Positions 47,349 through 58,690 of a stretch of 64,000 nucleotides of DNA are shown here, piece by piece (the stretch's first letter is position 1; the number at the start of each line of letters is the position of its first letter). The stretch spans positions 9,166,704 to 9,230,703 of the forward strand of contig OW203729.1 in the NCBI GenBank assembly GCA_934045075.1, given 5' to 3'. The stretch comes from Yponomeuta sedellus. Lineage: Eukaryota; Arthropoda; Insecta; Lepidoptera; Yponomeutidae. The translations under genes were made by a program, and so were the position numbers. The notes beneath the pieces were generated by a model that saw only the letters and a list, made by a program, of their open reading frames with translations, searched no databases and was not told where the DNA came from.

Positions 47349-47610
47349 TGGCCTTTTTGCATCTACTTAATGAGATGATTTATACAGCGTCCAGTGGTAT
47401 CTTCACTCACACTAGATGGGTGAAGGGACCACTCCGACGCTGTAGTGCCTGGGTCATGGTTTTATAGATGGTGTAGGCTTGCCCAGCACCTATACCATCC
47501 TGACAGCTTAGTCGGCCTAGCCCACAGGAAAGACTAGCCAATACGTGCGGAGCCAACCAAGCCGCGGGTTTCCTCACGATGTTTTCCTTCACAGTTAGCG
47601 TGTGGTATTG
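47349..47610 (-). repeat. tRNA-type SINE-B, head missing
   Basis: Minus strand from ggaaaacatcgtgaggaaacc to gatgcaaaaaggcc. This copy serves as the uninterrupted reference for the copy at 0.6-2.3 kb. Confidence 0.87.
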
Positions 47611-47969
47611 CTCCTATATTAAACGCAACAAAAACCGAACAATTCCTAACTGATAAATTTCATACTAACTGCTATTGCAAACGTCAGGATTTTGACAGGT
47701 TTTAATGCGCATAATTAGGCTCCTGCAGGGGTAGTACGATGACGCTAGTCGCGCATTTGAAATGTCAAAAGCAGAGACTTTCCAATACATTAATTATCAA
47801 ATTCTGATATTTTTTTGAACTAAAACTTTCGTAAGCACAACACATTGGACTTTTAGTTGGTTGGTTGGTCTCACACTGGTATGAGACGAGCAACCGACGA
47901 CGCGAGCTCCGTCTCTGCTCACCATGATTAAGCTCTGCGAATCGGAGCGAAACCTGGTCGGACTCTTCA
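47611..47969. repeat. repeat H left part and start of an insertion
   Basis: Repeat family H (see 19187) reads to about 47815 and resumes at about 48325. The roughly 510 bp between are extra. Confidence 0.55.
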
Positions 47970-48282
47970 GAGTGCTTAGTGCGAGTTTGACAGATCCAAT
48001 CGAATAACTTTACTACCGCGCTAATCGAACATTGAGTAGTGAGTATGAGTAAGTGAACCGTTCGAACTGGCAAAACGCTGTCACAGTCCACAGTACAACT
48101 CGCACCGCGTTTATTCGTGTTTTGGCTGGTAAACGTGTTCACTTCTCAACGTAAACCATTACAACTCGCACTCAGCAATTTTAATTTCCATACTTGTCGC
48201 TAGGTGGCGCTTCCTCGATGCCATAGAAATATGAGTTTACGTTAACGCGATCGAGTAGTTAAAAAACTCGCACTAAGCACTC
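47970..48282 (+). mobile_element. MITE with perfect 19-bp terminal inverted repeats
   Basis: GAGTGCTTAGTGCGAGTTT (47970-47988) is exactly inverted at 48264-48282. Inner copies of aactcgcac occur at 48093 and 48171. The class is not assigned and no TSD is obvious. Confidence 0.78.
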
Positions 48283-48674
48283 CGATATAACAACACCCGT
48301 AAGTAGATCCGGACTAAAAGTCTACAAATTCGGACATTTTATTGCCACAAAACGCATGACTCGTGCCACCCAGCCAGAACTCTACTCAGCTACTTTTTTT
48401 ATGTACCCTATAAACGTGCCATTGCAGGGCATAGGCTTTCTTTCAGAGAGAGACTATGGGCTTACTTTTAGTAATAAGGCCGCCTGTTGCAGCCATGTTT
48501 GTCCCTTTTCGTTATTACAGATGGCGTTGTAAAGAAATACGAGATCGCGCAATGTAAATACTTTGTTTAATCATATTTAAGGGTTTTATGACAATTTTCA
48601 GTTATGGATTAATTTTATTATTTTATGTAGATAGCTGAAAACAGTATTAGGTAAGTCAGCGCCTTAACACCGTC
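48283..48674. repeat. repeat H right part and family I scrap
   Basis: Repeat H ends near 48365 (gccacaaaacgcatgactcg). Family I words lie at 48420-48475. The rest is unassigned. Confidence 0.45.
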
Positions 48675-48682
48675 GCTTGTAC

Positions 48683-49550
48683 TAGGAGTGGGTCGTTGTC
48701 CGATTTTTCGACGACGAAACGCAACCGTTTTTTCTGGAACGAAAACAGGTCCTCGAAACGGTCATCGTTCGCAACTGGTTTCATTGTATGCGAACGAGCA
48801 AGGCGCGGAGGACGGTCAAACGAAAGAAACTCTCGTTTCGTCTCGTCGACATTCGTCTCGAAGACTAGTAAAAGAAAATGGTTGCGGAATGAGGTTGAGG
48901 ACTAGTTAAGGTTTTTCGTTCGATTTCAATATCTTTTTCTTTAAATTAATGAATTTCCCTTCATACTTTTCCAGACTAAACATTAAAACTAAACTTTAAC
49001 TTGAGTAAAAAATAAATACAAAATTACATAATTAATATTCACAATCAGTAAGTACGAGTAGCATTGAATTATTAATTCAAACTGAAAAAATGTAAACAAT
49101 AACCGTCACCCACGAGCTGCGCGATCGAGCGGCGTCGCGACTCGTTGCCATTTATTGCTAAACGACCTTAGACGCTATACCAAGGACATTAGGATACACA
49201 GCAATGACCACCGCTTTGCGAACGAGCAGAAATCACGAAACATTGAAAAAAATAAGTTGTTTTACACGATATTCGACTGTATACTCATAGACATAAAGAT
49301 TACTTTATTGTATCATAGACCAAAACGAACGGAACGAGCAAGGAGCCGACGACGACGTCGCAATATCTCATTACGTTCTAGGCTCTGTTAATATAGTATT
49401 AAAGGACATATCCGCGTCAAACAATCTAAGGACTGGTCTCGCGACGAACAAGCGCTGGCACTGCTTTAGAATGAAACGTAAAACGGTCCTATCGTCGCGG
49501 AACACAAAACGGTCTTATAAAACGGTTCGTCTTTGCAACGATCACGCCTA
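48683..49550 (+). mobile_element. hAT-like non-autonomous element (868 bp)
   Basis: Ends TAGGAGTGGGTCGTTG (left) and TAGGCGTGATCGTTGC (right, inverted) align with a mismatch and a gap. Flanks gcttgtac (48675-48682) and acttgtac (49551-49558) match in 7 of 8 positions, the hAT TSD length. Both subterminal regions are rich in aacg/cgttc words. Its open frames have no transposase motif. Confidence 0.82.
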
Positions 49551-49558
49551 ACTTGTAC

Positions 49559-49699
49559 TGTACTGTTATTTTATAAGTCTCTTATGTAATCCCTGGTGTA
49601 CATGCAATAAATCTATCTATCTATCTTATTTACAGATCGTGCCCACCGCGGATTGGCAATTTAAAGCGATGAGGTATTTAAACACCACAGACACTCGGG
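49559..49699. other. unassigned sequence
   Basis: Contains ctatctatctatctta and a family I scrap. Confidence 0.35.
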
Positions 49700-49861
49700 C
49701 ATTCTCACAATGTTTTCCTTCACAATTAGCGAGGAGTATTGGTATTGTAACTTCACAAATATACATAGAAAACCAAGTCTTTGTCACATGCCCGCACTGG
49801 GAATCGAAGGTGGGTCTCTCGCTTCTCAGCCCATTACTCTACCCTCTGGGCTGCCGCTGCT
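49700..49861 (-). repeat. SINE-B-like 5' part
   Basis: Minus-strand head (gtagcccagaggg .. cttcgattccc) and gtgaaggaaaacattgtgag. Diverged from the main SINE-B copies. Confidence 0.7.
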
Positions 49862-49967
49862 GACTATCTACTATTTTCTTACTTTGTTTCACTAGCTTTT
49901 ATTATATAACTAGTTACTATCTATCTTGTTTTATTAGTCTACAACACAAATTGTAATATAATGTGAC

Positions 49968-50095
49968 ATAAGGTTGTCTGGAAGAGATCAGTTTTAGTGA
50001 TAAGGCCGCCGTCTGTACTCTAAGGTTAATAAATATCTGTGTAATTTCCATTTTTATGTACAGTGTTCTCTATCTATCTATAATGCAGTGGATTG
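49968..50095 (+). repeat. LINE 3' end
   Basis: aaggttgtctggaagagatc .. ttagtgataaggccgcc, ending in cagtgttctctatctatct. The same family is at 29372, 38225 (minus), 62995 and, diverged, at 46309 and 63211. Confidence 0.75.
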
Positions 50096-50195
50096 TACAG
50101 CAAAGTAAACTTAAGATATAAACGGCCTAATTTATAAAACACAAACACGTACTCCAAATACTTACGCCGACTATAATAGTCTGTGGTGGGAATTT

Positions 50196-50273
50196 TTCCA
50201 ACGAAAAGACGTAACCACATTATTTAAAACGCAGAGGCGTTTTAAATAATGTGGTTACGTCTTTTCGTTGGAA
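50196..50273. repeat. perfect 37-bp inverted repeat, 4-nt loop
   Basis: 50196-50232 and 50237-50273 are exact reverse complements around agag. Beyond them cggcctaatttataaaaca (50129) and its inverted relative (ttttataaataaggccg, about 50293-50309) suggest the whole element is about 180 bp. Confidence 0.92.
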
Positions 50274-50420
50274 TATGTCAGTGGACTCGTGTTTTTATAA
50301 ATAAGGCCGAAACTGTGTTCTGGAATGTAGTCCAAGGTATGTAGAGTACAATTGTCATTGGAAGTATGAGTTGCTAAAACGGAAGTGGTATATGCAATAC
50401 TTAACCTAAAACATAGCGAT

Positions 50421-50832
50421 GAAGCGGTGGTAGCTCAGTAGCTAGAACCATGGACTGGCAAGCAAGAGCCCCTGGTTCGATCCCGAGTGCGGGCATGTAC
50501 CAATGACTTTGTTTAATTTCAAAGTTACACTCGTACATTTGCGAGTTTGTAGTCGCAATACCACACGCTAACTGCGAAGGAAAACATCGTGGGGAAACCC
50601 GCGGATTGGTTGGCTCCGCACGTATTGACTAGTCTCTCCTGTGGGCTAGGCCGACTAAGCTGTCAGGATGATATAGGTGCTGGGCAAGCCTACACCATCT
50701 ATAAAACCATGTCCCAGGCGCTACAGCGTCGAAGTGGTCCCTTCACCCCATCTAGTGTGAGTGAAGATACCACTGGACGCGTATAAATCATCTCATTGAG
50801 TAGATGCAAAAAGGCCAATATTATTATTATTA
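50421..50832 (+). repeat. tRNA-type SINE-B, full length
   Basis: A-box ggtagctcagtagctag and B-box ggttcgatccc, with the same body and ATT tail as 28152-28560. A weak 7-bp flank match (taaaaca) is present. Confidence 0.88.
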
Positions 50833-51155
50833 AAATAAAACAGAAAGTAAATAGGTAATTTAAAACGAAAGTAGCAGTTCTTAATATCTATCTTTCTATT
50901 CAACTTATAGACAATTCAGTTCAACTTATTTCATCGTAAAGAGTTTACATTCTTTTTAATGAATGTGAATGTAAAATGAAAGCGGAAGCCGCTGCCTTCG
51001 GGCCGTAGTGTAGTGGAGAAAAAAACAGGGGGAAAAAACTTCACTTACTAATCATATGATTAGAAGAATTGAGGTGCATACTTGTATCATATGAAGTTTG
51101 TATCTCATTCATTATACGAATAGAATATAATATCTATAATCTCTCTGCAATATGC
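50833..51155. other. unassigned sequence
   Basis: Nothing recognised. Confidence 0.4.
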
Positions 51156-51365
51156 GACGACCTCTGTGGCGTAGCGGTAGCGATCGCGTCTGCCTACCAT
51201 GCAAGAGATCCCGGGTTCGAATCCCGGCTGGGAACAAAAAAAAAAGCCCAGGTCTTGGGTGTTTACATGTTTGTGATGTCGTTGCTTCTGGTTCCCGCGA
51301 CACAGGGTATCCTAGTGTGGGGCCAGAAGCAATGTATGTGCTTGTATGTAAATGTTAAATGATGT
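51156..51365 (+). repeat. tRNA-type SINE-C, best copy
   Basis: Head gacctctgtggcgtagcggta, B-box gggttcgaatcccggc, an A-run, then ttgcttctggttcccg and gaagcaatgtatgtg. The tRNA-like part would form D and T arms, but the anticodon stem has an extra base, so a working tRNA is unlikely. Confidence 0.85.
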
Positions 51366-51486
51366 TGTTATAAAAAAATAATAATAACTCTCATATCTCG
51401 TATCTTATTCGCTACACAATATAATCAATTAACTCTATGTTTGCTCTCAAGCTAAGAATCAGACAATTCGGATTTTAACAAGAGTC
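51366..51486. other. unassigned sequence
   Basis: Nothing recognised. Confidence 0.3.
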
Positions 51487-52190
51487 CTTAGTTGGGCCGT
51501 TGTACGTAGCAAGCGCTGAGCTCCTCACAATATTTTCCTTCGCGGCTGGCAACTTGAGTTACGTAACTTCACAAATGGCCGCGTTGGAATCACGGCATGG
51601 GTGGAATTTTTGGCCTCTAAATAGGTTTTCGAAATTGTCCTTAGCACGGGTTAGTGAATTAAAAATAAAAATAGTATAATCATGTGGGTACAGTGATATC
51701 ATTCTGATGTAAAAACCTAACTGCAAAGTCGGGGCTGTAAGTGATGCAATTTACTTAAGCCAGATGTCGCTGCCTGTACGTAATACAGAGAATAGTGTAA
51801 AGAGGTTCGAAATTTCACTGATGCCGGTGAGTCGCCCATTAGCTCAGTTGGAAAGAGCGCTGGCACGGATAGCCAGAGGTCGCGGGTTCGAATCCCGGCA
51901 TGGGTGGGATTTTTGGCCTCTAAATAGGTTTTTGAACTTACATAACTTAGAGATTTAAACAAAGTCATTGGTACACAGTATCAACCCTTGTATGTCCCCA
52001 CTGCTGGGGCACGGGTCTCTTCCTGCATCGCAGGAAGGTTAGGCCATACTCCACCACGGGGGCCAAGTCCGGGTTGGTGGAGGATTGTAAGACAGTGGCA
52101 GGCCTTACTTGGTACATGCCGGGATTCAAAACCACGACCTCTCGATTCAGAAACCAGCGTTCTACCGTTTCGCTATCACCGCTGTAAGTC
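51487..52190. repeat. nested cluster: SINE-A dimer and 5S-SINE inside a SINE-B
   Basis: A minus-strand SINE-B (51520-51580, 51940-51975, 52116-52183) is split twice. First comes a head-to-tail SINE-A (51585-51937, one tail plus nearly one full unit, ending at the aggttttt site). Second comes a 5S-SINE 3' fragment (51976-52108, minus). The second carries the 8-bp duplication ttggtaca at 51968-51975 and 52109-52116. Confidence 0.85.
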
Positions 52191-52846
52191 GAGTCTAGTT
52201 CTGTTTAAAGAAAACAACGTTCTCTAACAATTCTCTATATTCGCCCGTATACCCTTAAATACACTGCACAGAAACAGCACACTTGAATAGCACTATATAG
52301 CTATAAGTGTTGTGTTGGCGTTTTGTGGGGCCAGAGAGCCAGTCAATAAATCTGATCCGAACCCTGCCCTTGGGTACAAAATGCTGGGTCATTATGTGCT
52401 GCGAAAAAGGCTATAATTTTCGACCACTTCTAACCACAAACAGCTGAAAATGAGCTTTCGTGTCACAGGGATAGAGTCAAATTCAGCGTGAAACTTTCGG
52501 GTCGTTGCATTTGGTATTCGACTGCATTTGCCGCTGCAATGAGTTAGCTAGACTGTTTGAATGTCAAACCAATGATCAACAGTCTGCCGCCCGTTTCAAT
52601 AAAAAAATCGTTTGTTCACGTCTGAGTAAATAAGTTGATTGCCTGCAAAATGGAGTTTCGGGGGACTTACTCTCGTAGTGAACTGTGTAGACTTTGAGAG
52701 CATAGAAACTAAACATAAAATCAATTATAAGATAAAATCATGTTGTTTTTTTAAAACTCTATTTTACTAAAAATGGCCAGACATATCGTCTCAGTAATAG
52801 TACAGAAACCTATTTTTAGATATTATGAAATAGTCGTACTTATAAT
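52191..52846. other. unassigned sequence
   Basis: Nothing recognised. Confidence 0.4.
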
Positions 52847-53211
52847 GAAGCGCTCGTAGTCTAGTCGAACCGAGTGAATGGAATGAATCACTTTAGTTAA
52901 GCAATAACAGGCGCGGTCAGGTGCAGGATGGGTGACCGTCCCGTGTCTACCGCTAGTGGCTTTTATCCGAGCGCTTCCGTGCTTCGCAAGGTACGTTAAG
53001 CCTTTGGTGCCGGCTGTCATGTAAAGGCAGTCGTTAAGCCGTGTCTGAGGCCTTATGGGTGGCTTGATAACTTCTGACACTAAGGCCCGCCACTGTCTTA
53101 CAATTTTCCACCAACCCGGACTTGGTCCCCGTGGTGGAGTATGGCCTAACCATTCAGCGATGCAGGAAGAGACCCGTGCCCCAGAAGTGGGGACATACAA
53201 GGGTTGATATA
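52847..53211 (+). repeat. 5S-headed SINE, full length
   Basis: gaagcgctcgtag, then gaatcactttagttaagcaa and ggcgcggtcagg, and C-box GGATGGGTGACCG at 52926-52938. The whole body to ggggacatacaagggttgat follows. Order and spacing of the boxes follow 5S rRNA. Confidence 0.88.
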
Positions 53212-53397
53212 GATTATGCCATATAGATTAGTAGCTGACCCCGTAAATTGCTGTTACCATAGTATTTAGCCTAAGACCTATTCTCAGACCTACCAAAAAA
53301 ATGCAAGAATCGATGAAGCCGTTTCGAAGGAGTTCGATAACAATGTTACGAGATTTTTATATATTAGAATCTAATCTTGCAGATTCATGTAATAATT

Positions 53398-53713
53398 AGA
53401 TCACGAAGGTTAAGCAACATAGGGCGCGTGCAGTGCATGGATGGGTGACCGTCTATGACTAACGTTAGTGGCAGTTTTCCGAGCGGTTTCGTTCTTTGCA
53501 AGGCACGTTTAGCAGGTGGTGCTGGCTGCCGCTGATAGATGGCAGTCGTTAAGCCAAGTTAGAGGCCTTAGGGCGGCTTGAAAACTTCTGAGACGGTAAG
53601 ACCAGCTTCTAGTCTTACAAGCCTCCACCAATCCAGACTTGGCCCCCGTGGTTGAGTATGACCTTCCTCAGGGAAGAGACCCGTGCCCCTCGGTGGGGAT
53701 ATAATGGGTTAAT
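53398..53713 (+). repeat. 5S-headed SINE with best 5S match
   Basis: gatcacgaaggttaagcaac, gggcgcg, gcatGGATGGGTGACCG (C-box 53439-53451) parallels the 5S rRNA internal promoter (GATCACCGAAGTTAAGCA .. GGATGGGAGACCG). The body and 3' end are diverged from the other copies. Confidence 0.88.
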
Positions 53714-53969
53714 GATGATAGTGCTATCATACCTTTTGCTCTCAATATGGTAAGAAAACGAATGAATGCCCCATTTTTATTGAGCTCGATGTCCCAATTT
53801 TAAGAGTAAACCACTGCACGTGGTTTGCTACGGAAATGGCAAATTGCCCCAAAACATTCTCATCGTTAGTGGAACGAGATCTCGTATGAAGTATTCTGCC
53901 GTGGCCGAGATGAATCGGCCCAGGCAACGAGTACAATAATAATACAAGACATCATGCCCTAAAGTCTAA
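53714..53969. other. unassigned sequence
   Basis: Nothing recognised. Confidence 0.35.
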
Positions 53970-54450
53970 TACTTACATAGTTTTTCAATAGAATGGTATA
54001 AGCACGACAATGGTTGTTATTAGACTCAATATGGTAGTCTACAAAGCAATAGCAGTACAATGTCATTCTAGGGGTATAATCCTCGCAAATTAAACACGCA
54101 TCTCTGGCGAAGAAATTCTAATCGCGCAATTATCAGAGTTAAGTTGCAGGGGTGCTCATTACAGAGCAATTGATCTTTAAACTACCAATAGCGTCAATGA
54201 AACTTAGCATAACATTTACATACAAGCACATACATTGCTTCTGGCCCCACACTAGGATACCCTGTGTCGTGGGAACCAGAAACAACGACATCACAAACAT
54301 GTAAAAATCCAAGACCTGGCCTTTTTTATTGTCCCCAGCCGGGACCTCTTGCATGGCCGGCAGACGGGCTACCGTTACGCCACAGAGGTCGTGTCTATTA
54401 TTCCTCTATTGAACAACTATGCATTTAAAAGACTCGCCCCTCAGCATAGG
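53970..54450 (-). repeat. repeat family G, copy 3, with SINE-C inside
   Basis: The two G parts (53970-54120 and about 54397-54445) match 16225-16510 inverted. The middle is taken by the SINE-C copy and unplaced sequence. Confidence 0.7.
54205..54392 (-). repeat. tRNA-type SINE-C
   Basis: Minus-strand head gacctctgtggcgtaacgg. Part of the B-box (ggttcgaatcc) is deleted, so the A-run follows cccggctgggg. Confidence 0.82.
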
Positions 54451-54680
54451 TAGACCAGACACTACATCGTCTGAGCGGTAACTTAGAATACCTATGTCTC
54501 ACACACGTATGAGTGATATCTTAAAGTATCATTGGATTGTAAATACAGATAAGTAAATTGAAGTATAATAGAATAGCAGGAAGACGCTGAGTGCAAGCTG
54601 CTTTTAACCGGTCTTTCTGGAAACTCATGGTGGAGGCCTATGTTCAGCAGTGGACTTCTTGTGGCTGAATGATGAGAAGG
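54451..54680 (+). repeat. LINE 3'-end scrap
   Basis: At 54625-54672 tggtggaggcctatgttcagc .. gtggacttcttgtggctgaatgatga, the very common lepidopteran LINE 3' end. The rest is unassigned. Confidence 0.6.
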
Positions 54681-55709
54681 TTTTTTTTAAGGTTTTTTTT
54701 AGCACAAGTTAGTGCATTAAAAAGAATAGAGAATCTGTTAAGCCGGTTGACTCTATTTTTAAAGACACCCAGGTTATATGTCTCCGGAAAGACAGACGAC
54801 GGCAGCGTGATGCACAACTTTGCCGTTCTTATTATAAAAGAATTTGCGAATCGTTCGGTGCGGATTCTCGAAATCTCGAAAACAAACTTATGTACTAAAG
54901 TTTAAGTCTAAAAAATAAGTAACACTTTTGTCGCAGACAATTAATACAGTTCAGTTAATGGATTGGACTTCCTCTAGAATGTTTTGTTCAGTCTTCCTTG
55001 CAGACAGAAAGTTGGCGGGGTGGGGACACCTCATCAATCAGACAACTTTCGCAGTCCGCGTCCGGAAATGAGACAGATAGAATCTCTGGCTGTTTTTCTT
55101 TGACCAGAGAAAGAAATGCTTTTAGGGTTCCGCAGTCGAAGGGTGCACAACTGGGCTTTATTAGTAACCTACGATGTATTGTAACGGACCAAGCTCCGTA
55201 CAAGTGCTCACGATCGTTGATATAATTCTAAATTGTGATATGTGCGAGGTTTACCTACAAGAAATAGTTTTCGCTTATGTATATAAACCCTGTAAAACAA
55301 TTCGTTTGCGCGGTGTGTGCGCGCAGCTTTGTTGTTCGCGTCATTCTGGCGCCAATGAAAGATCACACCACCCAACCGTGCGTAAGGTACTGCTGAGTAA
55401 TAACCAACAACGATGACATTCGTTTAGGAAGCCGAACTATTGTTTTACGTGTCAGTCACTGGTCGATAAAAAGGGGCAAGAGCGAGACCATAATTTTCTA
55501 TTCCGGCAAATTTTGCCAATTAGGGCGCTAAACACACGAATTTAGAGTTCAAAATTCATTGGTTGAGTTATGGAAAATATGGGGGTAGGAGTTTATAAAA
55601 AGGCTGTAGGCACGGGACTCTGGAACATTTTTGCACTAAAAATAGAACAGTAATCACGTCTAATACGCTCGTAGGCAAATTCGGCATATTGTTCGAATTT
55701 ATTAGATTT
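54681..55709. other. unassigned sequence
   Basis: A SINE-A tail scrap (agcacaagttagtgcattaaaaa) lies at 54700-54722. Otherwise nothing is recognised. Confidence 0.4.
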
Positions 55710-55981
55710 AGGGAGTTTCGTTTGCGTTTAAATACGAAAATAGGAAAGTGGCTTTGGATTTGTGACCTAACATCACCTGTGGGCATTGCGTCCCAGTCTA
55801 TCAGCTCTGGTGTGAAGTCTCAGGTTTAGAGTTGCCTTCAGAGCTAGGGAGTTTCGTTTGCGTTTGAATACGAAAATAGGAAAGTGGCTTTGGATTTGTG
55901 ACCTAACATCACCTGTGGGCATTGCGTCCCAGTCTATCAGCTCTGGTGTGAAGTCTCAGGTTTGGAGTTGCCTTCGATGCT
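55710..55981 (+). repeat. 136-bp tandem duplication, nearly identical
   Basis: Units start at 55710 and 55846 (agggagtttcgtttgcg). The copies differ at only a handful of positions (tttaaata/tttgaata, ggtttag/ggtttgg, the last few bases). Confidence 0.93.
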
Positions 55982-57963
55982 AAAAAAAATAGTTTCAAAA
56001 GTAAAAATGATAAAGTAGTTCCTTATAATTTAGCTAGAAAGTTTCCGCGTAAAATAGGGCCTTAGTGATTAGGTTAGCTTCCGCGAAATAAATTGTGAAC
56101 TAATCCTTTTTCTCCACAGTACTACGTTTATGGGGAAATAAATGTGTGCAAAAGAATACTCTCGGTGGCAAAGGTATGTTAGTGATAATCCGTGTGGCTA
56201 GCCTTTGTCAAATTACTATGGCTCGGCGTGGGCATACGAGGTTATCAATAGCATGCTTGCGTCATAACTTTCAGAGGTTTTGCATCATATTTAATTCCGC
56301 TTATTACTTTCGCTTAATTTCACTAGCTAGTGATAATTGAGTTTTAGTATACAAACGTGTGAATTTAGAGCGAATTCACTTGGGTGGCTTAAGAAGTTTA
56401 AATTAACGGACTAAGAAACCCAACATCTAGCTCTGCTTACTATGTTACGGCTGAATCTGAGTCTGCTTTGGTTGAAAGGTTTAAAGAATCCCTTCACCGG
56501 AGGCGCTCCCAATTTAAGTTACTTTGTGAAATAATTTTCCTGTGTAATTTTAATAATTTTTATCTAATTGAGATAATTTAATATTAATTATCTTATTTGA
56601 AAATTGGGATTTAAAGCTTCTTGTGAATGTGGTGTTAGATCTCCTTCCACTAGCATTTGTGGTATAGCAATTTTCCCCCTGCTATTTCCCTGTGTGACAG
56701 ACGATTCCAGCCCTCTGGCACTTTGCACCCATAAAATATATTATGTATTATATTCCGAGTATTCTTACCTTGTAAGTGGTACCGAACCCATAAACCACTT
56801 ACGCATACACATCCTAGGCTACACACTCTGGCCGGCCAGAAAGTCTGAAAGCTAACCGTGTCAAGTCACCAAGTGATTTGAAACAGTCTGGTTTTCCGGA
56901 GATAGGGAGGATAGCGATAGGTAATAGCTCTGACTAGGGAAGCACCATAGGCACTCACACATACATAATTAAAAGTAAATGGGGTTTGCTTTGTTAAAAC
57001 AATTTGATGGGTGGTTAAATTCATTGGCTTACTGGTTTGGGAATATTAGGAAGGCTTCCCCTTTTCTTTCAGGGTATCCAGAGTTGTATGATGAGTAAGT
57101 ATTTCCCCGACTCCCTACCTATGCGATCATTATGCGTCCATTAGGATCATTTAAAATTGAGAAATAAGTGAATTGGTGTCTCAACAATGTTTTCTAGTGA
57201 AGCGTTTAAATTTTGTTGATAAAAGCGTTACGTTTTGTCTCATTTCACTTAGGGTTACGTAGTACATACTGATTATCTCTTTTGGAAGGCAGGCGGGATG
57301 ATATCCCGTTTAAGTTTTGTAAATTCATGTTGAAATTACTGTCATTGTAATAAAACTCAAGGTCTTTGTTCACCCCCTACGGGACCAACATTATTCAAGA
57401 TCTACTAAACTTATTGGTTGCAATATCTATCAATATTCTACGTCTCTGGTTATTAGTCAATATTATTATTGTAAAAGTAAGAATGTAACCTAACAATGTC
57501 ATTTCAATCAAACTAAGGAATAGGCTTAAAACGTTACGGTAAATAATCATAATATAAGTACCTATTTAACTCTTGTTGTTCGGCTCATTAAACTGTTGCG
57601 AAGAAGTAGAAACGTTCGTGTAGTTAGGTACCTACGTACTTTTCTCCTGACCGAAGTCATGTTATATTATTAGATGTTATGCTATTGAATAGGAACGCAT
57701 GGGCTGAAGTCAATATGGGGTGTTTAAAATATAGGGTGATAAAATACGGAAATATGTTGTATGTTAAGTCATAATATGCAATAGAATAGGAGCGTACGGA
57801 AAATAGGGTCTAAATAGGATGCCCATCATATAGGGCGATCAAATTACGAATTTTTATTCTCAATGGAAAGACGTTATGGGACGTTAGCGAGTAGTTAGAA
57901 GCCACTATAGGCTTTTAATAGTAAAGCTTATATTTGTAGTAGGTGTATTGGCTTAATTCTTGG
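55982..57963. other. 2 kb of unassigned sequence
   Basis: No SINE or LINE scrap was recognised. A short relative of the 3-unit array below was not found either. Confidence 0.4.
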
Positions 57964-58690
57964 CATCATCTCATGGTTGCGTGGGTTCGGCTGAGATGTT
58001 TCAGTTTGGTAAGCTTAGATGAAGTTGTTCCAAAGTACTTTGTGCATTTTTCTACCTCTCTCACACTCTTCTGCCAATGCATTGTACTACTGAACATCCC
58101 TTTGCCGTTTCTTACGTTAATTGTGTGTAATGACTTGGGTCTTAAGACTTTTACACCTAATTATGCTGATTGTGCGTTTATTATATTTATTTCCTTCTGA
58201 CGACTTGTGCTTTGGTATCATTTCATAGTTGCGTTGGTTTGGCCGGACTGTTTCAGTGTTGGTAGGCTTCGATGAAGTCTTTCCCAACGTACTTTGTGCA
58301 TTTGGTTACCTACCTCTCTTTCAACATCTTCTGCCAATGCATTGTACTGCTGAATGTCTCTTTGCCAATTCCAGCGTTAATTGTGTGTGATGCTTAAGGC
58401 ATAGACCTAGTTAGGTTATTATATTTATTTTGGAATACGTACAGATTTTATCGTTAGTATTTTCTTTAGTTGATTGATTTTTCCTTTAGTGGCATTTCAT
58501 GGTTGCGTGAGTTTGGCCAGATTGTTTCAGTGTTGGTAAGCTTCGGTGAAGTCTTTTCCAACGTACTTTGTGCATTTGGTTACCTACCTACCTCCCTCAC
58601 TTTCATCGACTGCCAATGCGTTGTACTGCTGAACGTCGCTTTGCCAATTCTCGCGTAATTATGTATGTCTACTTGAGGAATAGACTCGGG
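57964..58690 (+). repeat. three degenerate tandem units, ~250-275 bp
   Basis: Units aligned on tcatggttgcgt start at 57971, 58223 and 58497 (spacings 252 and 274). All share gtttcag, gatgaagt or ggtgaagt, gtactttgtgcattt, gccaatgc.ttgtact and ctttgcc. They are diverged and have small indels. No coding frame runs through all three. Confidence 0.88.

Noticed and set aside
53398..53455. A true 5S rRNA gene.
   Set aside because: Only the internal promoter region matches, and the sequence continues into the SINE body shared with the other copies.
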